NCBI GenBank assembly: GCA_900074885.1
Contig: FJUW01000034.1
Coordinates: 250,021-314,020 of the forward strand
Direction: 5' to 3'
Length of the DNA: 64,000 nt
From: Rhynchosporium graminicola
Taxonomy: Eukaryota > Ascomycota > Leotiomycetes > Helotiales > Ploettnerulaceae
The position numbers were made by a program, and so were the translations under genes. Below, piece by piece: positions 1 to 11,297 of the stretch. The first letter of the stretch is position 1. Each line of letters opens with the position of its first letter. The notes under the pieces were generated by a model. It was not told the origin of the DNA, did no database searches, and was given only the letters and a program-made list of their open reading frames with translations.

Positions 1-14
1 ACTAGGACACATAC

Positions 15-575
15 CTCGTGATGGTATGCCTTCTTGATCACCCTCAACAGCTGCTTGATACTCAATTCATCACTCTTCGGGCGCATCAGCATGTCCCTCT
101 CTTCGACCAATTCTCCGTATTCATTATACACCATCTTGACAGTCACAAGCGACGTAACGTCAATGACCGAGCTTTTACGTCTAGATCTCTTACCATTGGG
201 TCGTGGTGGTGGTGGGCTTTTGACGACTGGGAAAGGTGGAACTGGCTCGGGAATCAGATCGTTAATATGCTGTAAACCGTCGGGACCAATGATTTCGATG
301 AGGGGATTCGTGCTTCCGCATGAGGGAATTCGATTCTTTATTTGGTCTCCACTCTCGCCATCTGTCTGAGGTGGCGTGTCCGGGTCATGGCTGTCGAAGC
401 AGCTGTCGACATCGTGGGACGAAAGGCTGAGATCTTTGCATATACGAGGCAGCATAGTGCCGTCGACGCTCAATGGGTAGTCCACCGCGCAGATGCTGTC
501 GTGTCGCTCGCATGGCTGTGCGGGAACTTCGAGGGAGAAAACCACGCCGGTGTGGCTCGTGAAGAGGTTAGGCAT
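15..575 (-). CDS. Unknown protein, first exon only (runs off the window)
   Basis: A 187-codon open frame starts at the ATG at 575 and stays open to position 15, where an in-phase GTATGT donor follows; the rest of the gene lies beyond the window. The N-terminal half is rich in Cys, His and Asp with no recognisable domain. Next come a Pro-rich patch (PPPPRP) and a basic stretch (GKRSRRK). The last 50 residues are charged and helical-looking, with VKMVYNEYGELVEERDMLM followed by a Lys/Arg-rich segment. There is no signal peptide and no membrane segment. I do not recognise the family; a nuclear or chromatin-associated role would be a guess from the basic patch alone. Codon use and the long open frame support a real gene. 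Confidence 0.6.
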
Positions 576-944
576 TGTCGATGTTCTCGAAACCGGGCGT
601 TGATGAAGATTGGTGTTGATCAGTGGAGAAGAAAATAGAGGCAACGAGAAGAAACTTGGAAAAGAGTGCACGCGAAACTGCTCGCCTAGTATGGAAGGAG
701 CGCATGTCAACAAACGACGTCACCCACTCGCGAAAAGGGTCAAACCCCACAGTCATTCCAGGATGCAATATATCTGACCGATGGGACAACCGTGATTGTG
801 ATACATAATAAAGTATAAAACAAAATCAGAGATACCACTGTCTTTGGAACAATCCTCTACTCACCCTCAAGCGATTCGCTAAGACATCTGAGGTAGTGAG
901 ATCGATGCTCCTCTATTTCGGCATATCTTGACTTCTAGCTACCC

Positions 945-1702
945 CTATAAGCGAGAAGCAAACCCTCCAGCATCCTTCAGCATCTTGAGCTATTGGGAGT
1001 TTAGTGCGTAGTTCAAAAATCAAGAAAGGCCACCACTGTGCGCTTGATAGAGAAACCGAGACAGGAAATATATGGAGAGGCAGTAGAGCATTCTTACCTG
1101 CATTGGTCTGGCCACCAAATCTTCTTCTTGCATCTGCTTCTGGAAAGATTTGAATGTTTTCGACGACCCGTGATCACCCAGTGCAGCTTTATCCTTATAG
1201 CTGTATTTCAAACATTAGCCCCAAATCTCTTATAATATATTCTCGTACTGACGATCACTGATCATTGCCCCAACCGGCTGAGCCACATATTGCCACTCCA
1301 ATAAAACTTCATACGCGGCTGTTGGAAGGAAGTAAGTCCGTGAGGACCTTCAAGGAAGCCACAGAAACGAGACTATAATTACCTCTCAATCATAATAACC
1401 TCATCCTTGCCCCTCGTAACCTGATATTTCAAAGTCCCCGGCTCATTCGCCTTAACATATCCCGAGACTTCATTAAGAAGCTCCACGATCTAACCATACA
1501 TATTTGTCAGCCATGCCTTAGGATTTGATTTTCCTCTTTCCATCCGCTCAACCTCGGGAAATAGCCAAAATTTCCATTCGTCTTTTAGACAACGAAGGGT
1601 ACAAAACATTTGATAAGAGAAGGAATGAGTGGGGACACTCACACGATCCGCTTTCCCCGGCTTTGGGAAGAGGATGGCGATGATATCGATTTGGGAAGAC
1701 AT
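945..1702 (-). CDS. ABM-fold (antibiotic biosynthesis monooxygenase-like) small protein
   Basis: Four exons splice cleanly: 1702-1643, 1489-1383, 1200-1098 and 989-945, giving 104 residues and a TAG stop. The product starts MSSQIDIIAILFPKPGKADR, continues with a helix carrying VELLNEVSGYVKANEPGT and a strand LKYQVTRG, then YKDKAALGDHGSS and an F-x-x-F helix near the C-terminus. This is the order of the dimeric alpha/beta-barrel ABM family (about 100 residues, cofactor-free oxygenases and related small proteins). Fungal single-domain members are mostly of unknown substrate. No signal peptide is seen, so it is probably cytosolic. The family call comes from fold-like sequence features, not from a search. 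Confidence 0.72.
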
Positions 1703-4082
1703 ATTTGAATACCGATGAACAGATAATGAACTATACGAATCAATGTTCTAGAAGTTAGGATAATTTGATGTCGGTTGTCTTGAGGTGTTAGCTACCGGCA
1801 GGCTTAGTGGTCAGTAATCAGAGAGGGGATCTCGGCTAGTCTGGACCTCGGCTCCCTTGGCAATCCAAAGCCTGATTATTATGGACTACAAGCCTGCAAC
1901 TTCGCATCTTCACAATGAACTTGGCGGGTAACCTGCTGCCTGTGCATAAAGAAACACTAACACTACGAATAACCAAATTTTTTCAAATTTTTGTAATAAC
2001 GTTAACTCAACGCGTCGTATGATATCGCTAATACTTGGATAGAAAAAAATCCTTAAGGCCTACTACCTTAATAGTACTGATACTAGGTATAGCGTAGCTA
2101 TCTACTAGTAAGAATGATACTAACTAACGGCGGCTACGGTTAAAATATCCTCAACGAGGCGCGCTAGCTTAAGGGTATATGCTCTTCAAGTCATAAAGGT
2201 AAGAAGAAATCTGGAATACCTTGAATATAATCGCTTACGTTTTTGGGCTCGACAATAACTTACGACGATACTATAGAGGGTTAAGGGGGCTAGGACGCGT
2301 TGTAGGAAGCGATCTACTGATCAATGCTAGGTAACACGGTATACTGTAAATAGTAAACTATAATACTATTATGACGGGGACAACCTCAGGCTCCTCTCTT
2401 TTGGTCATACAGAGAAGGTTGAGGCATCGGATTTCTTATATGCTCGACATCCAGACCGGACTTAGGTGTGTTTGCTCTGTTAAAGCATATCTTATAACGT
2501 CATCTTCTAAATTTCCCCATTTCCTAGTTTACCTCAACTGTTGCTTTCCACTTCAGCCGCAACTATTATCTCAGCAGATCTAGCGCCGCACTTATTGGAG
2601 CGACGGCGGGGTCGCGCCTGCGGCTACTAAATGACGGCTGCACGCTGCAACACTGATCCTGACTCATTTCCGCGAACGCTATCAGTTTGTTGGTATCTAC
2701 TACAGCACGTATACAAAGTATGAAACATAGCCGCCAAATGACGTGCCAAGCCGCTGTATTCTTGGCGATCCTCAACCTATATCCATGCCGGAACTCTCAG
2801 CACTAGTACCAACGCTGCCCAAGTTTTACTCGGCCTTCTACTGTTTCTAGATGCTAGTTGTGATTATGGTAACAGAGGAGGGGATTAATCTTTGCAAAGA
2901 TAACGCATTCGTCATTCACCATACCCCAGCATCTTCGACCATTTCAAATCCAGCGGCATGAAAATTCTAAGCCTGGAATTTCTCTAATGCCTTTTTTAAA
3001 GGAACCGCGGGGCATTTTGAGGACTATAATGTTGATCGGTCTACCGGTCATCGAAAACGCAAGTAAAATCCTACCCTTTCCTTTGTATAATGAGAATTAT
3101 GTCTCTAAAGTGAACGACTTTATGGATACTGGTCGGATGAGAATTCAGTTAACAATATAAAGAGAGCTCGGGTTGGTAGGTTTAATGAGATTGCCCCCTA
3201 TGGGTGGATACCCTATCTTATATACTTAATCAGAGCTATTCCTTGTGGCAGTAAAACAGCTAGAATTGATTTGACGCTTTTTGTAAATAATTCACATCAC
3301 CTTGTGTGTTCACTGACATACTAACGGGCGTTACATTTTCCTTTGAAGAGGACACCAACAAGGGCAGTCCGATAGACAGACCGCACTAAGGGGTAGGTAT
3401 GGTGCTGGGATGATCATTAGCCTAGATCAGGTCGTGATGCGTTAGCAACAACAGGTCTGACCTAAATTAATCGTAAGTTGGGTAACTCTGCCGTTTACGG
3501 CTAACCAAGCTCTACAAGAGCGGTGCATCTGCTTGTACACCCATCGAATTTCTTACCTGAATATCTGCCGATCTTTGCCTTTTCCCTACTCACTTTCTGC
3601 TTCATGATTTGGTGGTTGCCTTGTTGAGCTTTCGTATCACTTTCGGAGGTACGGCGGTTAAGTATTGTCATAGAGCTAGCTAGTAGGGGGATAAATAACT
3701 TTACTAGGAATCGTAATATCTCTAGAGTGCACTGACTTCCCCTTCAATACTTGGGTAATTTCTGCCTAGCTAAGGACCTAGCAACTGCTATACGTAGTAA
3801 GTCCATCTGATCCCCTGCTAGCTCTATGACAATACTTAACAGCTGTACCTCCCTTAATAGTCTCCTCCACCTTTGAACTAACCTGGGAAACAAGTTTTGG
3901 CAGTACGACAAAGAAGCCCCTATCCAGGTTTGCAATCAAAGTCCAATTTACTATTTTAGAATGCACTTTCGGATTCGGCCGAGGGTTCCAGAACGCAATT
4001 TACAAGGCATATAAAGTCACAAAGCCATTGGGTCGACAATCAGTTGATCATTCAAAAACGTGTCACATCAATCATTACCAAA
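1703..4082. other. Gene-free AT-rich stretch with degenerate sequence
   Basis: No convincing coding exon was seen on either strand. From about 1920 to 2360 and 3040 to 3500 the sequence is rich in TA, with many stops in all frames, as expected for old repeats mutated by repeat-induced point mutation. The only structured element I could define is the inverted repeat at 3645-3852, listed separately. No transposase frame could be recovered. Confidence 0.5.
3645..3852. repeat. Degenerate inverted repeat (about 45-base arms)
   Basis: The left arm (3645-3691) and right arm (3811-3852) are reverse complements over the core CTCTATGACAATACTTAAC and the flanking GTACCTCC, with a few substitutions. At the outer junction the mismatches include C/T and G/A differences. 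The loop is about 120 bases. It looks like a MITE or solo hairpin remnant rather than a gene. No clear target-site duplication was seen. Confidence 0.6.
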
Positions 4083-4571
4083 ATGCGATTTTCTCTCCTT
4101 GTTGCTCTCTTGACCACATGGGCTTTGGCAGTCACTTGCCGACCCACTGATACCTACGACCTACCTCCTCAGCTTCAGCCAAGAGGATTTACGTCCTGCC
4201 TTTTCCCTCTTTTCAACCCGGCTCCTAGACACTTCACCGTAAATTTCAACACGGACCCTATCGGTTATACTCGATCAAGATTAGGCGACGGCCCCTGGGC
4301 GAGAGCTGGCAATACTCTCCTCAACTGGCGGCAATTCGAGGATCTCCGTGGCATTTCGTACTTGAATAGTGTTCTAGAAGTAGCGCCCCCAAATGGACAC
4401 GGCGCCCTACACAACTACGAAATTGAGATCCGTCGCACACCCATCAGCAACCCCAACGCCGCATCAGAATGTTTTCGGACCACCCGACTCAATGTCGGCC
4501 AGACGTCAGCTAGGATCCAATGGAATCTCGACGCCGGTTATACCTATCATCTTACTATCTCGGAAGACTAG
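4083..4571 (+). CDS. Small secreted protein, candidate effector
   Basis: The frame runs from the ATG at 4083 to TAG at 4571 (162 residues). The ATG was chosen because it directly opens a classic signal peptide: MRF, a hydrophobic core LLVALLTTWALAV, then a polar boundary near residue 20. The mature part has few Cys (FTSCLF and SECFRT regions) and looks like a beta-rich globular protein with Trp, Tyr and Asn/Asp turns; it ends in HLTISED. No known enzyme motif is visible. It sits alone between AT-rich DNA and a pseudogene, a typical setting for lineage-specific secreted proteins. A GTGAGT...TTGCAG intron-like segment lies just downstream (4613-4671), so the true 3' end may be longer or the downstream exon may be UTR. 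Confidence 0.6.
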   Translation: MRFSLLVALLTTWALAVTCRPTDTYDLPPQLQPRGFTSCLFPLFNPAPRHFTVNFNTDPIGYTRSRLGDGPWARAGNTLLNWRQFEDLRGISYLNSVLEVAPPNGHGALHNYEIEIRRTPISNPNAASECFRTTRLNVGQTSARIQWNLDAGYTYHLTISED

Positions 4572-5635
4572 TCATGATGTGTTTACAAGCATTTTCACTT
4601 TTCCACAAGTCGGTGAGTAGCTCCAAGGTGGATTTAAAATCGTAGTAGTGCCAGATCAACTGACTTTTGCAGACATCAGCCGAAGTGATACGAATCCGGA
4701 TTTCTTTGCACCTGGTTCAGACTCTGGCAAACGTGCCGCAAACTTGGGCTTCTTTCTTTCAATCTGCGATCTCAGCCCTCCTGTCCAATTCTTGCGACTC
4801 TCGAACCTTTCAATCACTGTGTTCTATGATGTAACTTCGTAGCGTATTTGTAAACAATTCATTACCGTCGAGTTGTAAAAACTGTACAGTAGCCATCCTC
4901 ATCTAAGACAATAAAGAAGCGAAAACTTCAATACAAATACTTCCTCTAAACCTAAGGTGAAAACCCGTATACACGCTTAGCGTTGCTAACTCTGTTCGTG
5001 GTGGAAGATAACATGTACGTTGCGGGGGAAGACAGCAAAGAAGCGCAGGCGCATCTTCTTCAATCTGTATTTCTTCTCCAAATTCTGGAATGAATCGTGG
5101 CAAGTAATTACACATTTCCGTTCTTTACATCTGATACAAGTAGAAGAACGTAGGAAAGGATATGGAAGAACGTTTCCCGGGTTGCTAGCACGATTGAAAT
5201 GGCCGCAAGGCAGAGGCCGAGGATTGACGTACAGCGAATGATGTTCTACAGTCTCACCAGAATTCCGATGCGATAGATTACAGCTTGATCTTTCGGTATA
5301 AGCACCGGCGCGGGAAGGCGCGGAGACCCAAGAGAATTGACTAAAGAGGCTCAACGCTGCTACGTAGCAGTCTTCTCAGACACGCATATGCTCTACTCTT
5401 ACCTGGGTGAAGAAACCAGCTGGCTTCTGATTAGTCGCCTTGACTGACATTCATGAAGTCTGCATAGCTTCGAGGACTTTAATAGGCTCGCTAAGTATAT
5501 AAATAAATCACCTCCAACAATCCGGCGGTTGCTAGCGCGTGGCTTGCTTCAGCTGAACTCTTCAGAAGCTCCCACATCACTGCCCACCTCTTCTTTATTC
5601 ATCGCTATTTCCATGCGCCAGTTTGATTGACATAA
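4572..5635. other. Intergenic; possible 3' exon or UTR of the secreted protein
   Basis: A GT-AG intron candidate at 4613-4671 is followed by an open stretch to the TAG at 4842 that reads like protein (ISRSDTNPDFFAPGSDSG). It is not in frame with the upstream stop. After 4842 nothing coding could be supported. Confidence 0.35.
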
Positions 5636-6630
5636 GGTCTCGTCTTTGCACCAACACCCAACGGTCTCATACTTGGGGAAGCTCTACATGCAGCGGCGTT
5701 GGAGATGGCAGATTCACTAAGATCAGATTCTGACAACCTCAGATTCCAAGTCATCTGTAAAGCCCTGGCACGCGTACAAGGAGATCGATGGGCCATCAAC
5801 GCACACAAGCTTCTGCAGGCTCGTTCATATGGCAGAATTGACCTGATACCGCAAGTACCGAGGATGAATTGAAAGATCAAAGCAAAGGAGACTTGCTCGT
5901 AAAAACGCTGGCATGGCTCAAAGCGCTTACATGGCGCTTCAACTGATCGTTCGCCATATTAATCATCAGCCATCATCTCAACTTGAGGTCGCCGTTGTCG
6001 CATTTGCTGTTTGCAGCTTATGTACGCACCCGCTACTGTTTTGTAAACCACAGGACGTGCAGACCCCGCGGTATATCAAAGCTCAATTCTATCCCACGGC
6101 AGAACAGATCTTGAAAATTTCATTGCGTGCTCCTCGCCGCCTGATTGATTTCTGTGCCTCTGAAAATCGAACGTATGCGGTACCTAACTTATCTCTGCAT
6201 CCTTCAGATTCGACAGATGTCCGTGCAGCTTTCACGATCGGCTCGATAGTCGCTAGTACACTTTTTGGAATGATCCACTGCGCTGCCTGGAATTTTGCGT
6301 TTCCCACTGAGGTGAAAAGGCTTCTATAGAAGATTGCTGCTCTTGTAACAATTCTCTGTCCACCCTTGGATGAACTAGCACCACTCGCTTCTTACTGCTC
6401 TTTTTGTCAATGGCATCAAAAAGATCGGCGGAAAGACAAAGCTTGATTTCGGAATCGGCTTCAACGGTGTGAGGGGCAATTTCTATCTTGTTGGGCTCGC
6501 GCTTTTGACTTTAATTTACGGATTGGCAAGGTTGTTTGTGATTGTCGAAATATTTCGGTCGCTTTTCTTCTTGCCACAAGAAGCGTTCACAGCTACCGCA
6601 TGGTTATCATTCCTTCCTTCGATTGGGTAA
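5636..6630 (+). pseudogene. Broken multi-TM membrane protein gene (Leotiomycete family)
   Basis: Four plus-strand pieces in different frames read as one ancestral protein. First, 5636-5850 gives VFAPTPNGLILGEALHAAAL and ends IDLIPQV. Then a one-base shift leads to EDELKDQSKGDLLVKTLAW. A further shift near 5935 gives LQLIVRHINHQPSSQLEVAV through GMIHCAAWNFAFPTEVKRLL, where TAG (6327-6329) stands in place of an expected Trp codon (TGG). The same frame continues KIAALVTILCPPL. A last shift gives GLARLFVIVEIFRSLFFLPQ and ends PSIG at TAA 6630. The DKSKGD-like motif, the AAWNF.FP motif and the final RSL..LP segment are hallmarks of a large fungal family of membrane proteins of unknown function. 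At least three frameshifts and one nonsense codon make it non-functional. Confidence 0.75.
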
Positions 6631-9179
6631 TCTACCAATAGTAAATGAGCGTAATAAAGATTAACAATAGGCTATTTTGCTTATTCACATGTGTCTATAA
6701 AGAGTTCAATTCCGATTTATAAGAACAATGGCGTTTTGAAACAAGTTTCCTGGTGTAAAATTGTTCGGTTAAAGTAGGGCCCACGCTACATGCCGTTTAC
6801 GATTGCTTCGATCTTGGTCAAGTGTATCTCCTCTTTACAAAGATTTTCTCCGATACAGATTAATACGAATCGGAGACTCCGATTAGTATATCGGAGATAA
6901 ATCAGAACAATCAAATTCATATTTACAAGAAGTTACTGTCGTGCTATTGCCCCGCTACGTTTTATACTTCTGTATGTAAGATATAATTAATCAATTATAA
7001 TTAATCAAATATAATCATTACCTATACTTCTAGTTGTATATAAATACCAATTACTACAAATAGAATCAATTGTACTGCGTGTACCCGGCGAGGGGGCTGG
7101 GGTTACACGACCTTCCTGTAAAATGACAAATCGTAATTTTCTTTTTAGAAGGAAAAGGGGAGATAACTATAATATGAGAAACGATATCCAGATCATAGAA
7201 TTCTATTTGAAATCATAAAGGAATAGATTTAGATATAAATTTCGTGCTCTTCCTCATAGTACTTCTACGAAAACCATCAAGTGTTTAATTCACGTGTATC
7301 CCATGGGCTAGCCGAAGTCTCCGTTTCGTATCGCCCGAAATTCTTGGCCAAGAGGAGATAAATGGACCTCCTATTAGCCAAGTGCAGATATTAGTCAATC
7401 GGAGGTAACAGATCATACAGTACAAAATTTCCAAACTGGATTTATTGAGCAGACGATACGATACCGATTCTGCAAGCTAGTACACTGTCGGCATTGGTCA
7501 GTCACTTTAAGCCAGCTTGCTCCATGGGGCAAGACTAGCTCTCAAGCTCTCACATCAAAGGGGGGTCAGGAAGAGCCCGTAAAAATAGGAGCTGTCTCGA
7601 GGAGAGGGGTTGAAGAAGCTGTATTGTAAGTCTACTTTCCTGGACGAGCTTCCAAGGCTCCACAAGCCATCCTTTATGACCTAGAGCGTCCTAGCGTCTT
7701 ACTGCCTCTCTCACCAGCCAAAGAGAGCCGATTGAATCATTGGCACGGAGACCCCAAAATGGCAGTCGAGAATGTACACGAGGAAAGAATTAAGTTCAAG
7801 TACTAGAGCTCTCCCAAGGGTGTATCTAATCTCTCGGTTGGAGTTCTAGCGGTGCAGAGAACAATCTCAGGTACCCATATTCTCCTTACACCATCGCCGT
7901 TGTGCTAGCGGCCTGGGATATCTCTGATACCGGGTAGAATCATACCAAGAGAGAGACGTTACTCCATCGACCTTATATTTACCCAAAGCGAGATGTCGTA
8001 GCTGCAGTAGATGAGTGACACTCAGTTCGTTGGTAAAGAAGAGACACAAACTACAGATAGTATAAGAAAACAGGGTATCATTTCTGTGTAACGAGACATA
8101 ATTGTCTTACTTTATTAATCCCATACACGGTATTCCCTTCATGATATAATGTCATTATAGGCTCCCAGCGGCATATAGTATTCACTTGGCAAAAAGCTTT
8201 TCCAGACAGAAACCACGAGAAAGATCACATGAAATCGAGGACGTCAGGAAAGCTGAAGACACAGAAATCATCTTGGGCATCATTATACGGTGCGACCCAT
8301 CACCAAATCACGCATTCACTGACCCCAACTCTTTGCCTGACTCGAGCTACTTTCTCAGCTGTTGAGTTTGTCTTGAAACAGTCATACTCCTTCCCTCATA
8401 GCCACCCTCTCTCTCCATATTTGAATGTTCCCAACTCAACCTGCTGTCTTGCCTCAATTTCCTTTTACCGCCGAGTCAATTTCTTCTCGAGGTGGACTTC
8501 CACGACCCATATCACGATATATAACTTACCAAGAAGCTACTAGTAGCCTTGTAAAAAATTTCGAAGGGCAGGACAGCGAAATATGGAGAATAGCCTGCCT
8601 GGCTTCATCGAAATTTTTGCCAGCGTGTAATCATAGGTCTTCAGAACGCTAGGAATAGCCTATGTCAATCAAGAATCTTTTTTAAAAAGCGAATTATATC
8701 TCCTCTTATCCCGAGTCTGAAAATGTGTAGTGATTCTGTCTTTCACCATGAAATGACCACTCGTCGGGCAAGATCCGAAATAGTGAGATTCCAGGGCAAA
8801 GATCAAGAGAACACACAAGGTTAAGGTAGAACAGATATCTATGTATATTCAAAACTCAGCAATCTAAAAGTAAACGACGACGAGGAGTGTGATCGCATAC
8901 TGCCATGAAATCCGTCTTGATCAAGCCTCTGCACAAGAAAAGTAAATAAACACCCGATCTATCCCCTCGCTTAAGCTTTCCCCCAGCACGACACGCAAGC
9001 TTCTCGCTCCATCCATCACCTCCCAATCCGCCTGCCAACTCCTGTTCCACAATCCACCTCAAACTATCCCCAAGTCATAATTCAGTATTTAATCAAAGTT
9101 TCGCAGCCTTAAGAACGATCCCCTCTAATCCCTTACCACATCCATCGAAACGTTCCCCACACCAACAAACTCACTCCAT
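6631..9179. other. Gene-free AT-rich stretch
   Basis: Very AT-rich from 6640 to 7080, including near-repeats of ATAATTAATCAA. An imperfect palindrome is listed separately. From 8229 to 8652 there are two overlapping short frames (ATG at 8229 and 8425) with protein-like composition but no domain or clear gene structure. I see no supported gene here. Confidence 0.45.
6847..6897. repeat. 51-base imperfect palindrome
   Basis: TCTCCGATA at one end pairs with TATCGGAGA at the other, and the centre reads AATCGGAGACTCCGATT, itself nearly self-complementary. The spacing between ends and centre is the same on both sides. It could form a hairpin or be the fused ends of a small transposon. Confidence 0.6.
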
Positions 9180-9980
9180 CTAATGCATCCCAAGATTCTT
9201 AGCTCTCATCTTGGCGCTCCCAAGTCCACTGGCCCTCGGTCTCGTCATGGAACTTCTCGAGGCCCTCGACGGCCTCGGAACGTGCGAAGTGCATGGTTTG
9301 CTAGTCGAAACACTCGACGAGACACCGCTGCTCGATCCAAAAGCAGGCTTAGCTAAAAAGCCAGCTGGGGTCGGGGTCGGAGTCGGAGTTGGAGTCGATG
9401 ATGGATCATTGAGAGTGAAGAGAGATCTGGTCCGAGTAGAGGCCGTCGAGTTTGCTTGAGGTGAGGGAGCGGCAGCGCCACCAGAGCCAGTGGCGTGAGG
9501 ACATCCTGTTCCGGATCTAGTGAAGAAAACACCAGCTGCGGCTCCTGTACTCGTAACTGTTGGTGTTGCTGCCGCCACTGTGAAATTTGAGGATGAACTA
9601 GCTGAGAAAGTTTCCCGCGTTTCGGTATGGGTAGAGAATATTTCCAGCATTGATGACATTGAAATAGCCTCAAATGTTGACCAGGAAGTAGCCGGTGTCG
9701 TAACACTCTCGGTAGGCACAGGCACCGCATCGTACGTCTCGGTAATTATTGCTGGCAGAGCAACTTCCGGAGTTGACATAGGGACTGCGGAGAATGTGCT
9801 GATGTTGAGGGCTGTTGTTGAAGTGACTGGCATTGGGATAACGGTGTATGTTGAATAGATTATGATGGGATTTTCAGGTGCCGATTCGTCTCTTTCCTCT
9901 GCGCGCAGGTGAGGATGAGCTGATCCTGGATTGGAGAGGAGGACGAGGCCTACGATGGCGGTGGGTAGAGAAGTCCGCAT
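9180..9980 (-). CDS. Ser/Thr/Pro-rich secreted protein
   Basis: Single-exon frame of 266 residues. The ATG at 9980 was preferred over upstream starts because it opens a signal peptide: MRTSLP, then AIVGLVLLSNPGSAHP with a likely cleavage near residue 20. The mature protein is dominated by Ser, Thr, Val, Ala and Pro, with repeated short motifs such as FSAVPM / YDAVPV / FEAISM. Several N-x-S/T sites and a (TP)5 run in the C-terminal half suggest heavy O-glycosylation. The C-terminus is basic and Ser/Arg-rich, ending NLGMH. No hydrophobic GPI-type tail is present, so it is probably a secreted or wall-associated protein. No enzyme motif was found. Confidence 0.6.
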   Translation of the reverse strand: MRTSLPTAIVGLVLLSNPGSAHPHLRAEERDESAPENPIIIYSTYTVIPMPVTSTTALNISTFSAVPMSTPEVALPAIITETYDAVPVPTESVTTPATSWSTFEAISMSSMLEIFSTHTETRETFSASSSSNFTVAAATPTVTSTGAAAGVFFTRSGTGCPHATGSGGAAAPSPQANSTASTRTRSLFTLNDPSSTPTPTPTPTPAGFLAKPAFGSSSGVSSSVSTSKPCTSHVPRPSRASRSSMTRPRASGLGSAKMRAKNLGMH

Positions 9981-11297
9981 CTTGAAGGTGGATATGTTGA
10001 ATGAATATATGTACTCCGAGAAGAGCGAGCTGGCGAAAATATTGAACAACGTTGAAGTGTTTTGATGGTGAGAATTGACAGAGGAGTCGATCAGGAGAGC
10101 AACTCGTGAGAAGGAGGTCGATTGCAGGATAGATTTGTATGGTATCTCACTAAATTATCGTTTTGATGAAATCGAATAAAAGTCGAAAGAATTGTAAAGA
10201 ATGTAATGACTACAAAGCAGCTTAACTCAATTGCCAATCCAAAAAAAGGAATGTAAAGAAACAGATGTTTCCCGGTGTGAATGAGCAATGAATGATAAAT
10301 ATCAACTCGACCACCGCACGAGAATAAAAAATCAGGTGAAGTAACCTCCTACCTCAAAACCTCCAACTCCCCAGGAAATATCATCCATCATATATATCCA
10401 TCCTCCCTCATCACCTGCCTAAGGATTTGTCAATCCCCCGAATTCAAGAGAATGGAATGCCACTTAGCTAGCCCCATTTTCGGAAATTCGATTGGGCGAG
10501 CGTAAATGGTTCATTCGTTTGCTCAGACAAGAGAAAGCGGCGGTCGGGAAGGTTGAAACGCGCTTGCATGTTCTTAGCCGCTCTGGAGATGAACTCTTTG
10601 GGCACTCTCGCGCACTGAGTTGTTGCACCAGCTGGAAATGGGGGAATTAATGTATTTCAGTCAAGGGACGTCTTATGAAGGCATAGTATGAAGCAGAAAC
10701 ACTTTGCCTTGTAGCTCTGGATTAGTGCTATGCTAACCAGAATTTTGAAAGAAAATTTCTGCCTTCTTAATGGAATTTATGCAGGGCCATGAAGTGAAGG
10801 AACAACAGATAGAGCGGCTGCCACTTTGATCACTTCTACTACGAAATTTGCGTTCAAAGAGATGGGTGTAGATAGAGAGCGGAGATTGCATCTTCGACGC
10901 AATGTAGATCCGGGGCTGGCCTTGAGAATCATTGCGCAGATAGACTTTAAGAACATGCCAAGGCTTCTTCATTCCGTCACCACCTCTAATTTTAGAGTCG
11001 CATGCAATTTACTGCAAACAAGCTTTCTACATTCATGGAACTGTTCCCTCTAAGCCAATCTTCTTCTGGGCAGCCGTCGTATTTCTTTGCTCGGATGAAG
11101 CCAAGGCACATATAAGTGGCAAGGTCTAGATACGTATAAGAGAGTCCGCCAGATGAGCCCAGATTACTTTTCCCCAACGCCATCCATGCAGAGTTCCCGA
11201 CCGCAGGTACGACCCGAACCCAGATGCGAAATATAGAGTCGTCCAGGTAACGTCGGATCACACAGATCCCAATCTAATATTCTCGGCTTCAATGGAT
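9981..11297. other. Intergenic between secreted protein and eIF3l
   Basis: Contains the promoter side of the secreted protein gene (9981 to about 10500) and the 3' flank of eIF3l. A minus-strand frame at 10992-11261 begins with GTG, has no homologous look and overlaps the 3' flank; it is not called. Confidence 0.4.

Noticed and set aside
8229..8652. Two overlapping plus-strand short frames
   Set aside because: Protein-like in places but no signal peptide, intron or motif to support a gene.
10992..11261. Minus-strand frame beside eIF3l
   Set aside because: Begins with GTG rather than ATG and shows no family motif.
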